64,000 nt of DNA from positions 34,135,102 through 34,199,101 of the forward strand of contig NC_134850.1 of the NCBI RefSeq assembly GCF_965363235.1, in the 5' to 3' direction. Shown here piece by piece: positions 48,555 to 63,500 of the stretch. Each line of letters begins with the position of its first letter. Position 1 is the stretch's first letter. The notes beneath the pieces were generated by a model that was not told where the DNA came from, did not search any database, and saw nothing but the letters and a program-made list of their open reading frames with translations. The DNA comes from Mytilus galloprovincialis (taxonomy: Eukaryota > Mollusca > Bivalvia > Mytilida > Mytilidae). The position numbers and the translations under genes were made by a program.

Positions 48555-51500
48555 TTAATCTGTTGGTACACAAACTGGTCGCCCGTACATTCCATATAAA
48601 TCGATAGGTTCGACGCCTTTATAAACTGGTGCTTTAATAACAAGACCTGGGAAAAAGTAAAGTTCTTTGTCTTCAGAATATTCTAATAAGACAATTTGTG
48701 CAACAGGTCTTTTCTCTACAGTCCCACTATTTTTTCCGTCGTCGGTCAGCTTTGGAATCATAGCTTGGCCCAGACATATATTCGCCTGTAAAGATAAGAT
48801 GTCAAATGCTTAAATAGTATGTAAATGAGAAACTAATATAGCTCTTAATGGCAAACATCTTTGGATTCTAAAAGTTTTACAAATGCTCAAATTTGTGTTG
48901 TGCAATCGTAGATTGTTTTGTGAACCTGTTGTTTGTCTGTTTATCTGTTTATGTAGGTTCTGTTGTTGATTGGAATTCCTGACTTATAGTTTTGATACTC
49001 TGTCCGTATAAACATTATTTTTAAATGCAATGGATTATTCAGGAGATTTATGTATACAAAAATATGATCCAAAACAATTATATCAAACATGTCAAAGTAA
49101 AAATGAATAATCTATAATGTAATATGAAAAGTGATCATTATATAATAATCAATAAAAAAGAGTTCCTCACAATAGACTGATAATTTTACAATTTCGAGGC
49201 CAAATACAATTTGACAGTAATTCAAGTCTCAGAAAAAAAGCAATTTTGTTCCTATTCAATTGTTCCTTAACGCTACAGTTATTTTAGTGTCAATTTTTTT
49301 CTGGTGCTGAATTTTGAGGGTTTGTACTGGTAGTACTGTATCAGACTGACCTGCCATTTGACCACAATTGATTACCTGCTAAAAAATCCATAAAAGCAAG
49401 ACAACAAAAGATAACTAAAGGATAAATATAGCCAGTGGCAACGTTAAAACAGAAGAGAGATATAACATGACAACCAGAAGGCTTTTGACATGAAGAGGTA
49501 ATTCAGTTAAATCGATCAATACTGATTATTATTCCATTTGACAACAATTATGTAATATCAGCAAAACAAATAAGAAGCACATGTGGTATGCTCAAATATT
49601 AAACAGCTATAATTTATAATTAAATTTAAAACATTAAAGCACAACGTAAAATGAGTGTGCATAAAACACAAAATTGATGCTACCTTAATCATAGTTATCC
49701 TTTATTCCACAATATAGACTATTCTATATTGTTGTTCCTTTTTTACTTCACATTTTAAATTTGAAGTTTACAAAAGTTGAAATATTGAAAAAGCCAAAAT
49801 CATATGATCAGTTCTATATCTACTAAACCAACGAATGCAAACAATTGCACTATTCCTTTCTCAGCGCATGTGCCTAGTGGATAAATGAATGAAAATATAA
49901 CAAAAATCTTGGCAATAACGTATAAACGTATAAACATTCTGCATAATGTAAAAGTTATAGATCTCCCCTGGAAAAAATATGTAAACGCGAACCAAAATAA
50001 ATAATGTAATATATATAACAGACGACAGGAATGATAACTTGGGTACAAATACATGTCCGTAGTGCTTCATATATGCTGGCATATAAATAGAGGTAATCAT
50101 AGGGATAATAGCATAACTAGTTTGCTTCCAATACGCAGTTCCATATAATATTAAAAAGACTAAGCAAAGAGTTTGTAGCGTGCTTAAAAGATTTTCACCG
50201 AGTGACCCTTATGATGTATGATTTTTTACATATGTGTTTTCTTATCATCAAATACCTCTTTTAATAATTCCATAAAGGACTTTTTATATGCTGAGTTTTT
50301 GAACACATGTACGAGTGCCTGAATGAAGTATGATCCAATCATGTTTTCACCAATTATCCATGGACCTTGCCCTGAAACGAATAAGTATAGCTTTTGGCTT
50401 ATGCAAACAAGTGTGGATCTCTGAAAATCATCCATTAATTTGTTTTGAAAAACAACCGAAGTATGCAGAATCACAGTATCATACTTTTATACAATCGTAA
50501 TTGTCATTAATGGCAGCGATCTCTTTATTTTAAGAGATAATTCAAAACTTTAGTTATCGAGAAGTCATCATTTTTCAGTACAAATTAAAAGACAAATGAA
50601 AAAAAAAATCATAATTAGCTTGATCATTCAAAAAATAAAGACATCATTTTACCTCTATATCTATTTTCAGTTTCCGAAATTTACATATTAAATTTAATCG
50701 TAATAATAAATTATAAAATAATGTCAAAACTTGACGCATGTCCCGCATCCAGATATGTGCACGAGTTTAGTGAAAATACACGTCACATTAAGCAAATAAT
50801 ATAATCCTGGTACCTTTGATAACTAACTAACTACTATAAACTCAGAAACATATAAATGAACTAAAATAAAAAAAAAAACCAAACATACAAGACGAGCAAC
50901 ATGAACAAAGACCAGTGACTCCTGATTTGGGACAAGGACAAAAATGCGACGAGGTTAAATAAATATGTTTTGTGATATTTTAACCCAACCCTATACCTCT
51001 AGCCTATGTAGATACACCAATGAAGGCAACACTAGTATACCACTGTATAATAGTCATAAATCGATAGAGAGAAAACAAATCCGGGTTACAAACTAATACC
51101 GAGGTAAACACATCAACTATCAGAGGGAAACAACGAAACAACAGAGCACCGAAGTGCAACAAAATAAACTACAACGCAACATACATACATACAAACGAAC
51201 TATTAGATAACAACTGACATATTCCTGACTTGGTACAGGTCATTTATAAAGAAATGGTGGGTTGAACCTGGTTGTTTGGCTAGCAAAACCTTGCGCTTTT
51301 CGGCAATGTTAAATATACCAATAAATTGACAACATTACAGGAATAAAGTACAAATATATGCAAGAATAATTAATACAAAAATAAATAATATAATACTACA
51401 TTTCGACATGTTATACCCAGAATCACAACAAATAACTAAAATTAATTTAGAACAGTATACAAAGACAGCATAATATCATTACGAACTATGTGTTGGAACA

Positions 51501-54500
51501 CGAATGTATCTTCGCCACAAAAACTGACATCACAGGTAAATTTCTACAAATTGGATATAAATCAAGATTAGGTGTGTAGTTATGTTTTTGATGTATTTTA
51601 TAACAATTTCAAAAACATTAATATAGACTTGTTTTAGTAATTTTGCAACTAACTGCACTATCCAACTATGTCGATGTTTCTTCCAAATCAAACAGGTTAG
51701 AGGAACAGTAGTAATATTATATTCTTACTTATGTTCACACATGCGTAACAAAATATGTATTATTTATGAACTGTTATTTTCTCTGTACTACTGTCAATTC
51801 AGAAATTATTGCATGCATTTAATATTGCGATGTTGTCATTATAGACTTAAATGCGATTTAAATTTTTACGATTTTGATAATATATGTCAAAATGCGAGTT
51901 TAAATTATTACGTTTACAACTCTGGCGCATTTTTCGCAATAGTAAAAACCTCGCAATAATTTCTGAATTTACAGTATTTCATGTACTTATTTATGAGAAT
52001 AAAATAATTCATTCATTCATGCTGTGTAAAACAAAAAAAATCATGTACACATAGTTATCTTTACTTTAGCAAACGAACAGAAAATAAAAAATAGAATCAC
52101 AACTACACGCAATACGACACAAAATAATTACAAAATCAAGTCTCAATCAATGTTTAGTATCTGAACATACAATTCCTTTCAGTTTTGTAATGTTCATCCA
52201 ATTATGTACATTTAAAATTGACTCGAGAGATTCTGACATCTTTGCAATCCTTTTGATACTAATTCATATAACTGTGTAGCTGTATCTGACATATTGCATC
52301 TTAAAAAAAAACCCACATATTTAGGAATATAACGACTGGGTTTTATCTTGTTTACACAAATAAAGTGATATGTGTAATAATTAAATACCCTTTCTCCTAC
52401 TTTCAATGGATTGAGAGTAAAAAAAATATTCAACATCGCTTGATTTAAAAAAAAGTTATATTATATCTAGAATTGTTCAGTTAAAGCAAACGATGGAGAT
52501 AAATGGGGATCAAACCATAAACACGCCATATTAGTCCTTTTCTAACTTTATATGACTTAATATCTAGTTAGATATAAAATGTTTAATTTAAATTACTGTC
52601 TTCATGAAGTACTTGCCAATATTTGTTATTACCTATTCTTGGGTAACTTGATACCACAAATAGGTCATCAGTGTTTGGCTCACAATTGGTGATGAAATCA
52701 TTAGCTATCGAATCTAAAGGATCCATACTGTCCATAGGTTCTGTTTCTTCTGCAATTAAATATAAACAGTTTGAAAATACTATTTAATCAGGATATACTG
52801 TGACAACTGTAACTAAAGGTATCGTAGTTCTCCATTTATATTTGATGTGTTTCCCTCAGTTTCAGTTTATAACACAGATTTGTTTTTTTTCTCAATCGTT
52901 TTTATGAATTTCGAACACCGGTATACTACTGTTGACTTTATTCAATATAATATTTAATTGTTTTGTATAAAATTCTAAGTATGAATCACAGAAATTGTAG
53001 TGTTTCTGTAAATGGGACAGCAGTCTAACAACACAAAATAGGAACCCCGAGATAGATAGAAGTCCTTCTATAATCAATAAATGATTTTTATGAGATTCCC
53101 ACCATCTTCCATTTCCAATCTGTTTCGATGAAAAGCAAAATATGAAAACAACTATTACATAATGAAACTAGTTAATAAAAATGACTTTTATCTAAAAAAA
53201 AAAAAAGACAGTTATGACAACATTAACAAACAAAGAAGAAAAATTCTACATATGTAAGACATGAAAGCCTGAATTAAAAGTAATCAAATGGTATTAATTA
53301 TTTGACACAATCCTATATGTACACCAGAATATCAATAAATATAGCAAAATTATGACGTCGAAATGAAGTGTCCCGATGTGTACATAAGAAAGTCATAATA
53401 CGGGCAATTCCACCTGATGACAAGTACTCCTACTATTATGGTTTTAATGTAAAAATGTCGTCGGGAATTTTTGTTAACAAGTTTTCATTGCGTCATCATA
53501 TTAAAAGTCCCATAACTCGCGTTAAAAGTTTTCAAATCAAATTGTTAATAATGTTTGGTCAAGGAGTTTGGGGGAACATAATCGAAAAGGTAGTATTCAA
53601 ACTGTTTGTCAACTGATTTAGTATAGTGTGTGAAATTGGATTAAAAGACAGACTATTACTTTATCAAAAAGCAATTGCAATAGTATTACTCAAACACTCA
53701 AATCAAGAGGGAGGTATCACTTCAACAATGTTAAATACCCTTCATATAGTCAGTGGTATCAGAATAATTCTATAAGTTCCATTTATGTAAATATAGACAA
53801 TGAAATTTTCCAAAGAACTCCTTTTACGGCTTAAACTGTACAAATTTTACTATGAAGTTTCTAAAAAAAAATATATCCTAGAATGAAAAGCTCATATGCA
53901 CTACTATTTTTATCAAAGGTCAAAATAAAGGGCTGTGAGGCACATTTTAATATTTATATACCCTGAGTTTCTAAGAGTTTAAACTTATACTTTAATTCTG
54001 CACTATCCCTATCTTTACTTTGGGACTCCCTAAATATTCAAGGCTGACGCTATGTTTTTTATTCATACTTGTAATATTCCAAGGTTATGTCTCGATGAGA
54101 AGAAACATAGAAACCATAACTGGTAACCAGTATGTAAACAAAACAAAATATTTATTAATATTATATATCTATTAAAAGAGACGTGGTTTGTCAACAGGTA
54201 TTTTTACAAGGTGCGCCCAATAACTTTTTGTGAAGCTGCGAAAAGTAAAATTATGCAATGAAAACATAGCAAATTAGTTAGGAAACAATAGACCTTCAAT
54301 ATATTGATTAGTTTTAGAACTATGATATTTTCATTACATCTATGCAACTAAAATATCAATGCATTTATATTTTACTGATTGTTCCTGTTCCTCAGAATAT
54401 TAATATTTACATTATAAATATTTATGTGAATTGAAAAAGTTCTATTTTACTAAAGAAAATCATTAATAAAAGAAAATAATTTCTGCATAGCTACCTATAT

Positions 54501-57500
54501 AATACTCTAACCTTATCTGATCCAAAATTATGTTTGTATAAAAAAGCATTAACTTAGACATTTTATTTGTTCGGAAGGACTAACTATAAGTTTTCAGAAA
54601 AAAAAGCGAAAACGTATTAATATCTAAATATGTATTAAAAAGAAAGTACCTGTGAAACTGAAGGATTGAACAAATATAATCTTTGGTTTCCCCTTGAAAT
54701 ATTTACATTCTTTAATGATGTCTAAAATCTCCCTCCTTGGAAGAATGTCTCCATTTTTGTCATAAATCTTTCCGGCATCACACAATAATTTTCCTGACAA
54801 AAACAATATTACCAGGCTATCGTACTGGAAAGACGAATCATTGTCAATCTCTATTAATTTCGTTTTTAAGAAATCTTTGATTTCCTGTAAACAAAATATT
54901 TAGAATAATTATTTAAAAGAACCGTATAGTTATTTTTTCACAAAAGTTTGTAAACACATGATAAATTTTCACTCTCATTAGGAGTATTTTCAATGTTAAA
55001 AGATATCTAAATGTTTCAAAAATCACTTAAGGTTCATAATAGACGTATGTAATATTACAGTTATTGATAAAATTCAACTATAATATTTGTCATACAGTGG
55101 TAGTTTTAGCTAGCTAAACAATCAAGTTTAATCCATCATTTACTTTAGAAATGCCTATACCAAGTCAGGAATATGACAATTGTTTTAATTCGACAATTAT
55201 ATATTATAAATAGAAAATAAATGCAATAAGTCTGAGTTTTTCTGTTTTTCAAAGCAAAAACACAATGTACAAAATCAATGGTAGGCCAAAGACAATAACA
55301 GCAGCTGTATTCGGCTGGGAACAGGCATGATAGCTCACCGAAGCTCGCATTACACTTGTTCCCTAGCTTTGTACAAATAAAGCTGATATTTAAAGACACT
55401 CAACAGTTATTGTTTATTTGTTCACTAAGAACATGACAAGTAATCCACATCACTCTATGACTAATCAACCATGAACATGAGATCATAGTCGCGCGAACCC
55501 TATAAAAAACACATGTACTTGTTTTTCACTTAATTTCTAGTTCTTCATTCCCTCGAAAAAGAGAAGCGAGCAAATGATCATTTAATTTTGATTTTTTTTT
55601 CACAATTAGATTTTCCATATGCGAAATTGTATATATCTAGCATTCGACATTATTTTCTAAGAAATATCATTAAGACATTTGTAATACAATTTTTTGTTTA
55701 GCGAGCAACGTTGTGTTTATGTTATTAAAATAGAAATTAACACAATATGGCTAAGTGATATCAAGTTTCCCCAACGCTGCATAAAGGAGAAATTCATTCG
55801 TGTCACAGTGTGAAATTGTGACTTGATATTTAAATAAAGTAAATGTCCAATGAATCGAATAAAAATGGTCAATTGAAAATAAGGGTTCAATGCTGTACCC
55901 TAATTTGATGACAACCATAGTTCACATGACTGAGAAATAGGCAATCACAAATCACCATAAGGCCCTCAATATCGAGGTATACAGTTTACTTAAGGTTAAC
56001 CAATTTAAGGTTCATGAGCTAGAACCATTGTTTTGCCTGTGGTAATTAAAGTCATATAATATCATAATTGTGGTAAAGAGCTTGGATCGTTTATATGACA
56101 TTTGAACATATCAGTGACAAGAAATCGTCCAAACATGCTGTTACAAGTCAATAAATATCAAAGGTACTAGGCGTTTAATTTGATACGCCAGACGTGCGTT
56201 TCGTCTACATGAGACTCATCCAACCTGTTATCACATTGGCATTCGTACCCCACTCCAATCCATTACCATTTACCCACGTTCTGAATTAAGAAAAAGAATT
56301 TGATTTCAAACAAAGACTTAAATGATAATATACCTCTTTTGTAGAATTCTTAACCTGGTAGCCACCTTTTGAGTCATATCCCATGTACTTGAGTAGCTGA
56401 CTCATGTTGGATTTATCAAAGTCTAAATTCCTGATACATTCTGAATATCTCTCTGCCGTCACCTTGTTTTCTTCATATTGGTTGTCTGGTATGCAATGAG
56501 CATTAGATATCAAAATGAACTTTCCTCGGTTTGCACTTGTCATTGTGTAAATCTTAAAGAAAGTAACATTTGAACAGACATGTGTTAACTAGCTTTTGGT
56601 TAACTATTCGTCGAATGAAAAATAAATTTCACACAGATTAAGTTTTAAAAATAGGGAAAATGTTTTCTCCGTTCAACAACCAAACTCACGAAGAATTGTG
56701 GATTTATTGTGTTCAAACCAAATATGTGGTAACTTATACAGATATCTATGAAAAAGAAAGGCAGCAACAGCAAAGCGAACTTCTCCTTGCAATGTTTGAG
56801 CAGTCTTTACATAATCACTGTACAGTTGTAAATATATGTAGTCAATTTGATAATTACCGATCCATTCTGTTTATTGATATTCTCATTCTACTCCACATTA
56901 GTCATGTATCTTACTCCGGTAAGAAGATTTTACAGATACAAATGATCAATAAGTTTTTTAAATGTTTAGGTTTGAGCGTTTCTTTTAAAAGTAAATCACG
57001 AAAGAAAAATAAAACGCGTCGGATGCACGACATTTATTAAGTGTAATTATTAGTTGTTATTTTTAGAACTCGGTGTGAAGATAGTGGGATATTCCTAAAG
57101 AAAAAAAAGAAGCTTACCGATTATGCCTTGTCATATGACTGTAGTAATAAATATTAGGTAATGGGGACTCGGAGGAATTTTATATTTAGATTTAATTTGA
57201 GATGATGACTTAGTGAGGTATAATTTATAATACGATATTTATAACATCCAATACCTTTTCTTTGTGTCTGTTCAGGAAGAAACCCAGTTCAGACTTTTTG
57301 ACATTCTTCTTCTGAACCGGTATTACACCATTTGTTAGGTCTGGCCATCCAGGTACTTCAAGAGCAGTAAATTATCAACAGTTAGCACACATGATTTAAG
57401 ATCATTAAATCGAATACCTCTTCGTAATGTTCATATATATATGGTTTTATATTAAATACAGATCTATTTCAGATCATTATTTGAAAACGGAACAAATGAC

Positions 57501-60500
57501 AAACATCATCGCCGTTTCTTTTTATAATTAAGATAATTAAGATAAGTATTTACGCTGTTAATGCTATACTTAATTAGATAAATTTCCTTATATCACCTGA
57601 GACTAATATATAAATCTCTAATTTCAGATTTAAGCTACTATTTATCATATATCTAGTAGTAAATATAGTAGTTTTGAATATTTGATAAATAGTCTGCTGC
57701 TTAATCTGTATCGCTCAACTTTTGATACAGATCCTTTATCGCATTTCTACCCTATATCAAACCCCTTTATCGCATGCCTCCCCTTCATCACAAACCTTCT
57801 CGGAAATATGAAAATAGCACAAAGATAAAAGTCAGATTTTTTTCAATGGGTCTAAAATGGAACGATCATAACGGCATTTTTTGAATGACGTCATTGTTTG
57901 GCATGTGACGTCACAGACGTCGACTTTTCATATTTTTCTGGCACACGAAATGAAATCATAAAAAAGGTAAAAGTGCACATTTCACTCAACAGTCTCAAGC
58001 AGTCTTTTGTTTATCACAGTATATTTGTTATTAAGTTGTTGGTTTATTGTTACTATTTTTATTCAATGAAAACAAAAGACAAATAAACAACAATAAAATA
58101 CAAAAAAAATTTGTTTCTGTGGACTACAGGACACAAACTGTTAGGTAATCCAGGTGCTTCGGATGAATAAATAAGCATATTTTACATATGATGAATATGT
58201 TAAAACAAGGGGGAAATCAATCTAAAAGTAACACAGGTGCTTTAGATCAGAAAGCAGTTATAGCCATGGCGTTGTCAGTTTGTTTTGGATTTGTGAGTTT
58301 GACTGTCCCTTTGGTATCTTTCGTCCCTCTTTTATACTTTCCTATTTAATAAATGATAAAGCGTATAAAACATGGTAACATCTGTATAACATGCTGTATC
58401 TCCCTCTACTTATATCATCCCTCGGGTCTAAAGGCTCTCAGGCTGATATTGGTATTTTGGGATGATACGGCATGTGATACGGATTTTGCCATGAAATATT
58501 ATATATATAGTATTGCAACATATTTTTAAATGTTTCACTGTTTTTGCGCTATTTAACAAATGATTTTACAGTTACTGTGATATGAACAGTAATTTAATGT
58601 TTTATTACATAGATATAAGATGATGCCGTATGAGTGCCAATGAGACAACTCTCCACCCAAGTAACAATTCATCAAAGTAAACCAGTATATGTCAAGGTAC
58701 GCCTTTAACACGGAGCCTTGACTCACACCGAATAGCAAACATTATTACAATGTTTTCTATTTTTCTTACATTAATAGTTTTTATATTTTTAGTTTAAAAA
58801 CTAAATATATACAACAAGTAGAAGAGTGTGTAAAAGGAGCATATTTACAGTCTTTAAATGAAGTTTTTTGAAAATTAATATTACGTTACGTTTCATTGAG
58901 TGTTGTTTTGAATAAAAAGTTTCTAAAGAGGATAAGCAAATACTGATAGTCCCATTACCTTTCATGTGATTTGCAGGAACCCCAGACAATCCTGGAAAAA
59001 AGAACAATTCTTTCTCTTCACATTGTTCAAGAATAAATATTTCTGCTACAGCCTCCTTTCTATGATCAGCCACCATAGCATTTTGAAGACAGTCTCCTAC
59101 CTACAAAAAAAGTTCACTTTATTATTTGTGCTTGCACATAACCCATGACCTTATGTTATATATGATATTGTTTGTATTTGCATTGTATTGAATGGTTTGT
59201 AATGTACATATAAATGTAAAAAGATAACATATATACGAGACATAAAAATTAACTAGAATTGTAACGTTCTGTTCTAAATGTTTTGAAAATGATAGATGTA
59301 TTAATTCGTTCCTTCATATTTTTCTTCTCTGTCTCTCTTTATATATTACAAATATCTAAATAGATAGTCCACCAGCAGAGGTATCGACCCAGTGGTGTAA
59401 AATATTGAAAACAACACGTTTAATAATTTCTTGCGTCCGAAGCGCTTTTCTGGATTTACCTTCATCAGGAACGCTCAAAGCCAACATTTGAAATCCGAAG
59501 ATGTATAAGTTCCGAAACCGTTGAAGAGCTATATGTAAAAAAATATTTAAAATACATAGCCAAATCCATCTAAAGCCAACTTTGCCTGAGGGAGTTGAAA
59601 CCTCAGTTTCTTAATAATTTATAAACATACAATTTTAGTAAAGTTTGTTAAATCATGTCAGTACCTTAGTACTGAATACTGAGCTGATGATACCCTCGGG
59701 GACTGATAGTCCACAAATATCTGTTGATAACACATGAATTGCATACAGTTAACTTAATGTCACCTGACATTATATTATAACTTTCCCATTCCGTGCCGTT
59801 TTTCCTGCGTTAACAATGTATTTTATATTTAAAGCCATTGAAAAACCACACACCTAGACAGACTGACTTTACTGTACTCTGTATCAAATTATTGATTAAT
59901 GAAGAAAAAAAAACAATCACTAAACTAATCAAGTTTCGAAAATATAGAAAGCAGAAGTCTCGATACAGTCAATGATGGACAATATCTTAACTTATACATC
60001 TAAGCAAGAAGTGAAACACATCTTAGCACAAGGTGATAGAATTCGACATAAACATATGCATTTAACGCTCTTGTTAATTTTGGTACATTGATATGTTTCG
60101 GAGTTTAGTGTCACGTCCATTTTCGCTAGTACAGATTGTTTTAAAGGGGAAAGCTGTAGCCCGCCTCCGAGCTTGCGATTTTCGCACTATGTTGAAGACC
60201 CATTGACGACTTTAGGCTGTTTTGTGCTATTTGATCCGTTTGTTGTCTCCTTCACACATTCCCCGTTTCAATTATAAAATGTATTTGAACTGTAATGTGA
60301 AAAACAACTTGAGATAATGACAGCATCTTGTAAATTTCTCAACTTTATGCTTGATATATATATGGCTGTGTCAACCAGAGTAAATTTGTCACTAGTTTGT
60401 TCAATTGAGAACTTTTTAGCAATGTTTTACTAAAAATGTATTTTGAGTTGTTTTATTGCCGTCATATTTGTTTCATTTGCAATTATTAACCTTATTTTTC

Positions 60501-63500
60501 GTATGGATCTACAAAAAAGCGTAGGTGCAAGTTAAATATCCTTCTGAATCAAAATTATATAGATTACCTTAACTGTATTTGGCAAAACTTTTAGAAACTT
60601 TGGTGCTCAATGCTCTTCAACTTCGTACTTTAATTGGTCTTATTTACTTTTTGGGATTCGCGCGTCACTGATGAGTTTTTTATAGTCGAAACGCGCGTCT
60701 GGCGTTAATACACAAGTTTATCTTCGTATCTATGAAGAGTGTATGTATATCAAAAATTGGCGGTTGTATTTTCAAATTTCATCTCTTTTGTTCATAACAA
60801 GCTTTATTTTGTGCATGGATATTATACAATTATAGCCTTTGTATGAGGTCGATACGAGGTTATATCGACCTAAGAGAAGCATATTGACTGAGGACGAAGT
60901 CCGAGGTCGATATGCTTCTCTAGGTCGATATAACATCGTATTGACCTCTACCAAAGGCTACAATTGTTATATTATTAATCAACAACTATTGCATGAACAA
61001 TATAAAATTGGGGTTTTCTAGAATGTATTTTTAGTAACATGCTGTATGCCCTGTGCAATATGCTGTTTTTGACCTACGAAAAGCTTAACACAACAGTATT
61101 GGCGTGCAATCTGAGTAAATACAAATGTACATGTGATCAAGTTTTAACAAATCACAAATCCTTAAAAATATTTGATTAATAATATTGATAAATAATGTAC
61201 ATTTTTGTACTGTTTTGAATGTTTTAAATAGTCATTCTTGGATATTCAATAAAAAATCTTTCTGTGAATTTTATATAGTATTACTTTCATTACTTTGTGT
61301 CCGATGTTTATGTTAAGTTATGCTATTACAATATTTGGTGGATTAAAACCATCAATTAAAAATATTCAATTGATTTTTGTTTTGATTAAGCTGTGAATAC
61401 AAATGCATTCTCAAAGTTGAGACCTCAGTTAACGTATTATAAGATGTCTCTCTTTACAATGAAAACCATAATTTTAATTTCTGTTCCCTTTCACTTATCA
61501 TGATGTTTTTGATTTTTTTTTAGATTAAATAATGTCATTTAGAATTGAGAGTCGTCCAATTTTCCACGACATCATAGAATGAAACATAACTAATTTATGA
61601 TAAACATTAGCCTAATGACGATTGCAACAAATTGAGTGCAACCTTCTTACCCTTCAGGAGCATCTGATATCTTCATCCAGATTTGGTGGTATTCGTGTGT
61701 CTGAGTTCTTAGGAGGTTTCTTTATAATGTTTAATCAATTGTTGTTTGTTTTTTCCCCTAGTTTTTGACATGGAGTTGATGGTGGTTTTACTTATGATGT
61801 GTGATTGTTCCATCAGAATCGTCTGCCTCGTTTGTTTTAAGAAAACTAGTTGATTGAATCATCAATTATAATTTTTAAATGCATGTCTAACTTGAAAATA
61901 CTAAGAGCTTTGATAGCAATAAGCCCTTAGCATAATTCTGAATATCAAGTTTTTAATCTTTAATTTGGTAATAGTCATCCAGGTTAAGATTTTCCTGTTT
62001 GAAATGATTTAGCGGTTTAATCTTTTGGATATATCTGTTTTAATTTCTACTTTGAATTGAATAGACATGCATAGTTCGTGTCAAATATGTCATTATCTGC
62101 ACTCGTTAAGAAAATCTTACATTATCTCTTAGAAATGCCAGCCAATTGTTCAATATTAGCAAAAAAAGAAGTCTATTATAAACCTTCATTGTAAAAGACC
62201 TTATCCATTGACATTTTTCAAAGAACACATCAACAGCCATTGAAATAGTAAACAATTAAATAAACGTATACATGTGTTGATTTAAAATACCTCTATCATC
62301 ATTTCCTGGAATGATTTTTCATGTGCCATTTTCTTGAACACATGTACAAAAGCCTGTATAAAATATGATCCATTCATTTCATCTCCAATAATCCATGGCC
62401 CTTTTTCTAAAATTATAATTATGTTTCAAATACATTTTGAATAGTTCTATACGAAAAAAAATATGTTACATGTAAAATTTTTGTATTATTTTTTTTAAAC
62501 TTTTAAACTACGGTATAGCGGGTTATTTTCGAGGGTGTAAAATTACGCGATTTTCATTGAATAAGGTAAAATTTTGGGGGTTATTATTTTGGCGGATTCA
62601 AAACTTTAATCAATACCTTTGAATGTACACTTTTAATTTGGCGGAATTTGTTTAAGCGATTTTGTTCTATCCGCGAAAATAAGCGAAAATTTACACTCCG
62701 CGAAAAAACCCCGCTATACGGTATTTCCTCATTAAACATCAAAACGAGCTATTCAGTCATTTTATAGATTAAAGTAATGATAACGCTTTAAAATATTATA
62801 TCTTTATTTGATATATACAATAAACTTTAGTTATCGGCAAAATGCTATAACGACCATACCTTCTTTAGTTTTTTTTGGTAAACATCATATGGACAATCAA
62901 CTTTAAATTACAAAAATGCTGTTTGTAGAAATTCTTTCCTTTAAATTTTATAGTCAAAAACGCTAACTAGCCATCTAGTTACAACATCGCCATTTAAGCA
63001 TTGACAGGCACAGAGTTGAAAAAAAAACTAATAAACATGGTCTATCTTCTTTATCACTTTTAACGGTACTGTTATTACGATACAGTTTTACCCTCAGAGG
63101 TTAAAAGGTGTTAAAGGGAAGATCAGAAGAATTAAGGAACATGATGCAGGTTATTTCTTATTTCTTACGGAGGACAACGTGTTTTACAAGAAACGATAGA
63201 CATTCAAATGGATTGGCTAGTACTATACCTCAACTTTACATTATACAGATTTTGTCCTCTCATTAAGTAATCCATAGTTTGGTGTTCGTGTTGAACGGCT
63301 TTATCTGATCGAACTTGCAATAAGGAATACAACATATGTACTTAAGTCTGCTTAAAATCTTGAATTTACAATTGAACACGACTTTATGACAAAAGTGTTA
63401 ATTTTAGTTTCACAATTATGAAGTTTCCATTTCTGTGAAGCAGAGATTGCATTTTCTGTAAACATTTCACAGATAAAGGGTTGCAGCTTACGAGGAAGCT

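Larger units (their letters stand above)
48555..57355 (-). other. CASc unit B: complete pseudocaspase domain
   Basis: Residues ~151-301 form the p20-like half. IYTM..NRGKFILISNAHC corresponds to the caspase start (Y.M..RG..liInN). DSLVILFLSGK sits where active caspases have '..LLSHG', with the His missing. YFKGKPKIIFVQSFSF sits where they have 'GKPKlFiiQACRG', with the Cys replaced by Phe298. Residues 303-340 are an acidic linker ending NTDDLFVVSSYP (like ADFL.AYST.PG). Residues 342-379 (GPWIIGENMIGSYFIQALVH) match the p10 helix SWFIQAL, but the substrate-pocket 'SWRN' Arg is absent. The last exon adds EDKELYFFPGL and a ~25-residue tail ending VCVPTD. Fold identity is strong; proteolysis is very unlikely. 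Confidence 0.85.

Noticed and set aside
56660..57040. 126-codon plus-strand frame
   Set aside because: It lies in an intron of the caspase-like gene on the opposite strand. It has a low-complexity tail and no recognisable domain. It may be chance in AT-rich DNA, so it is left uncalled.
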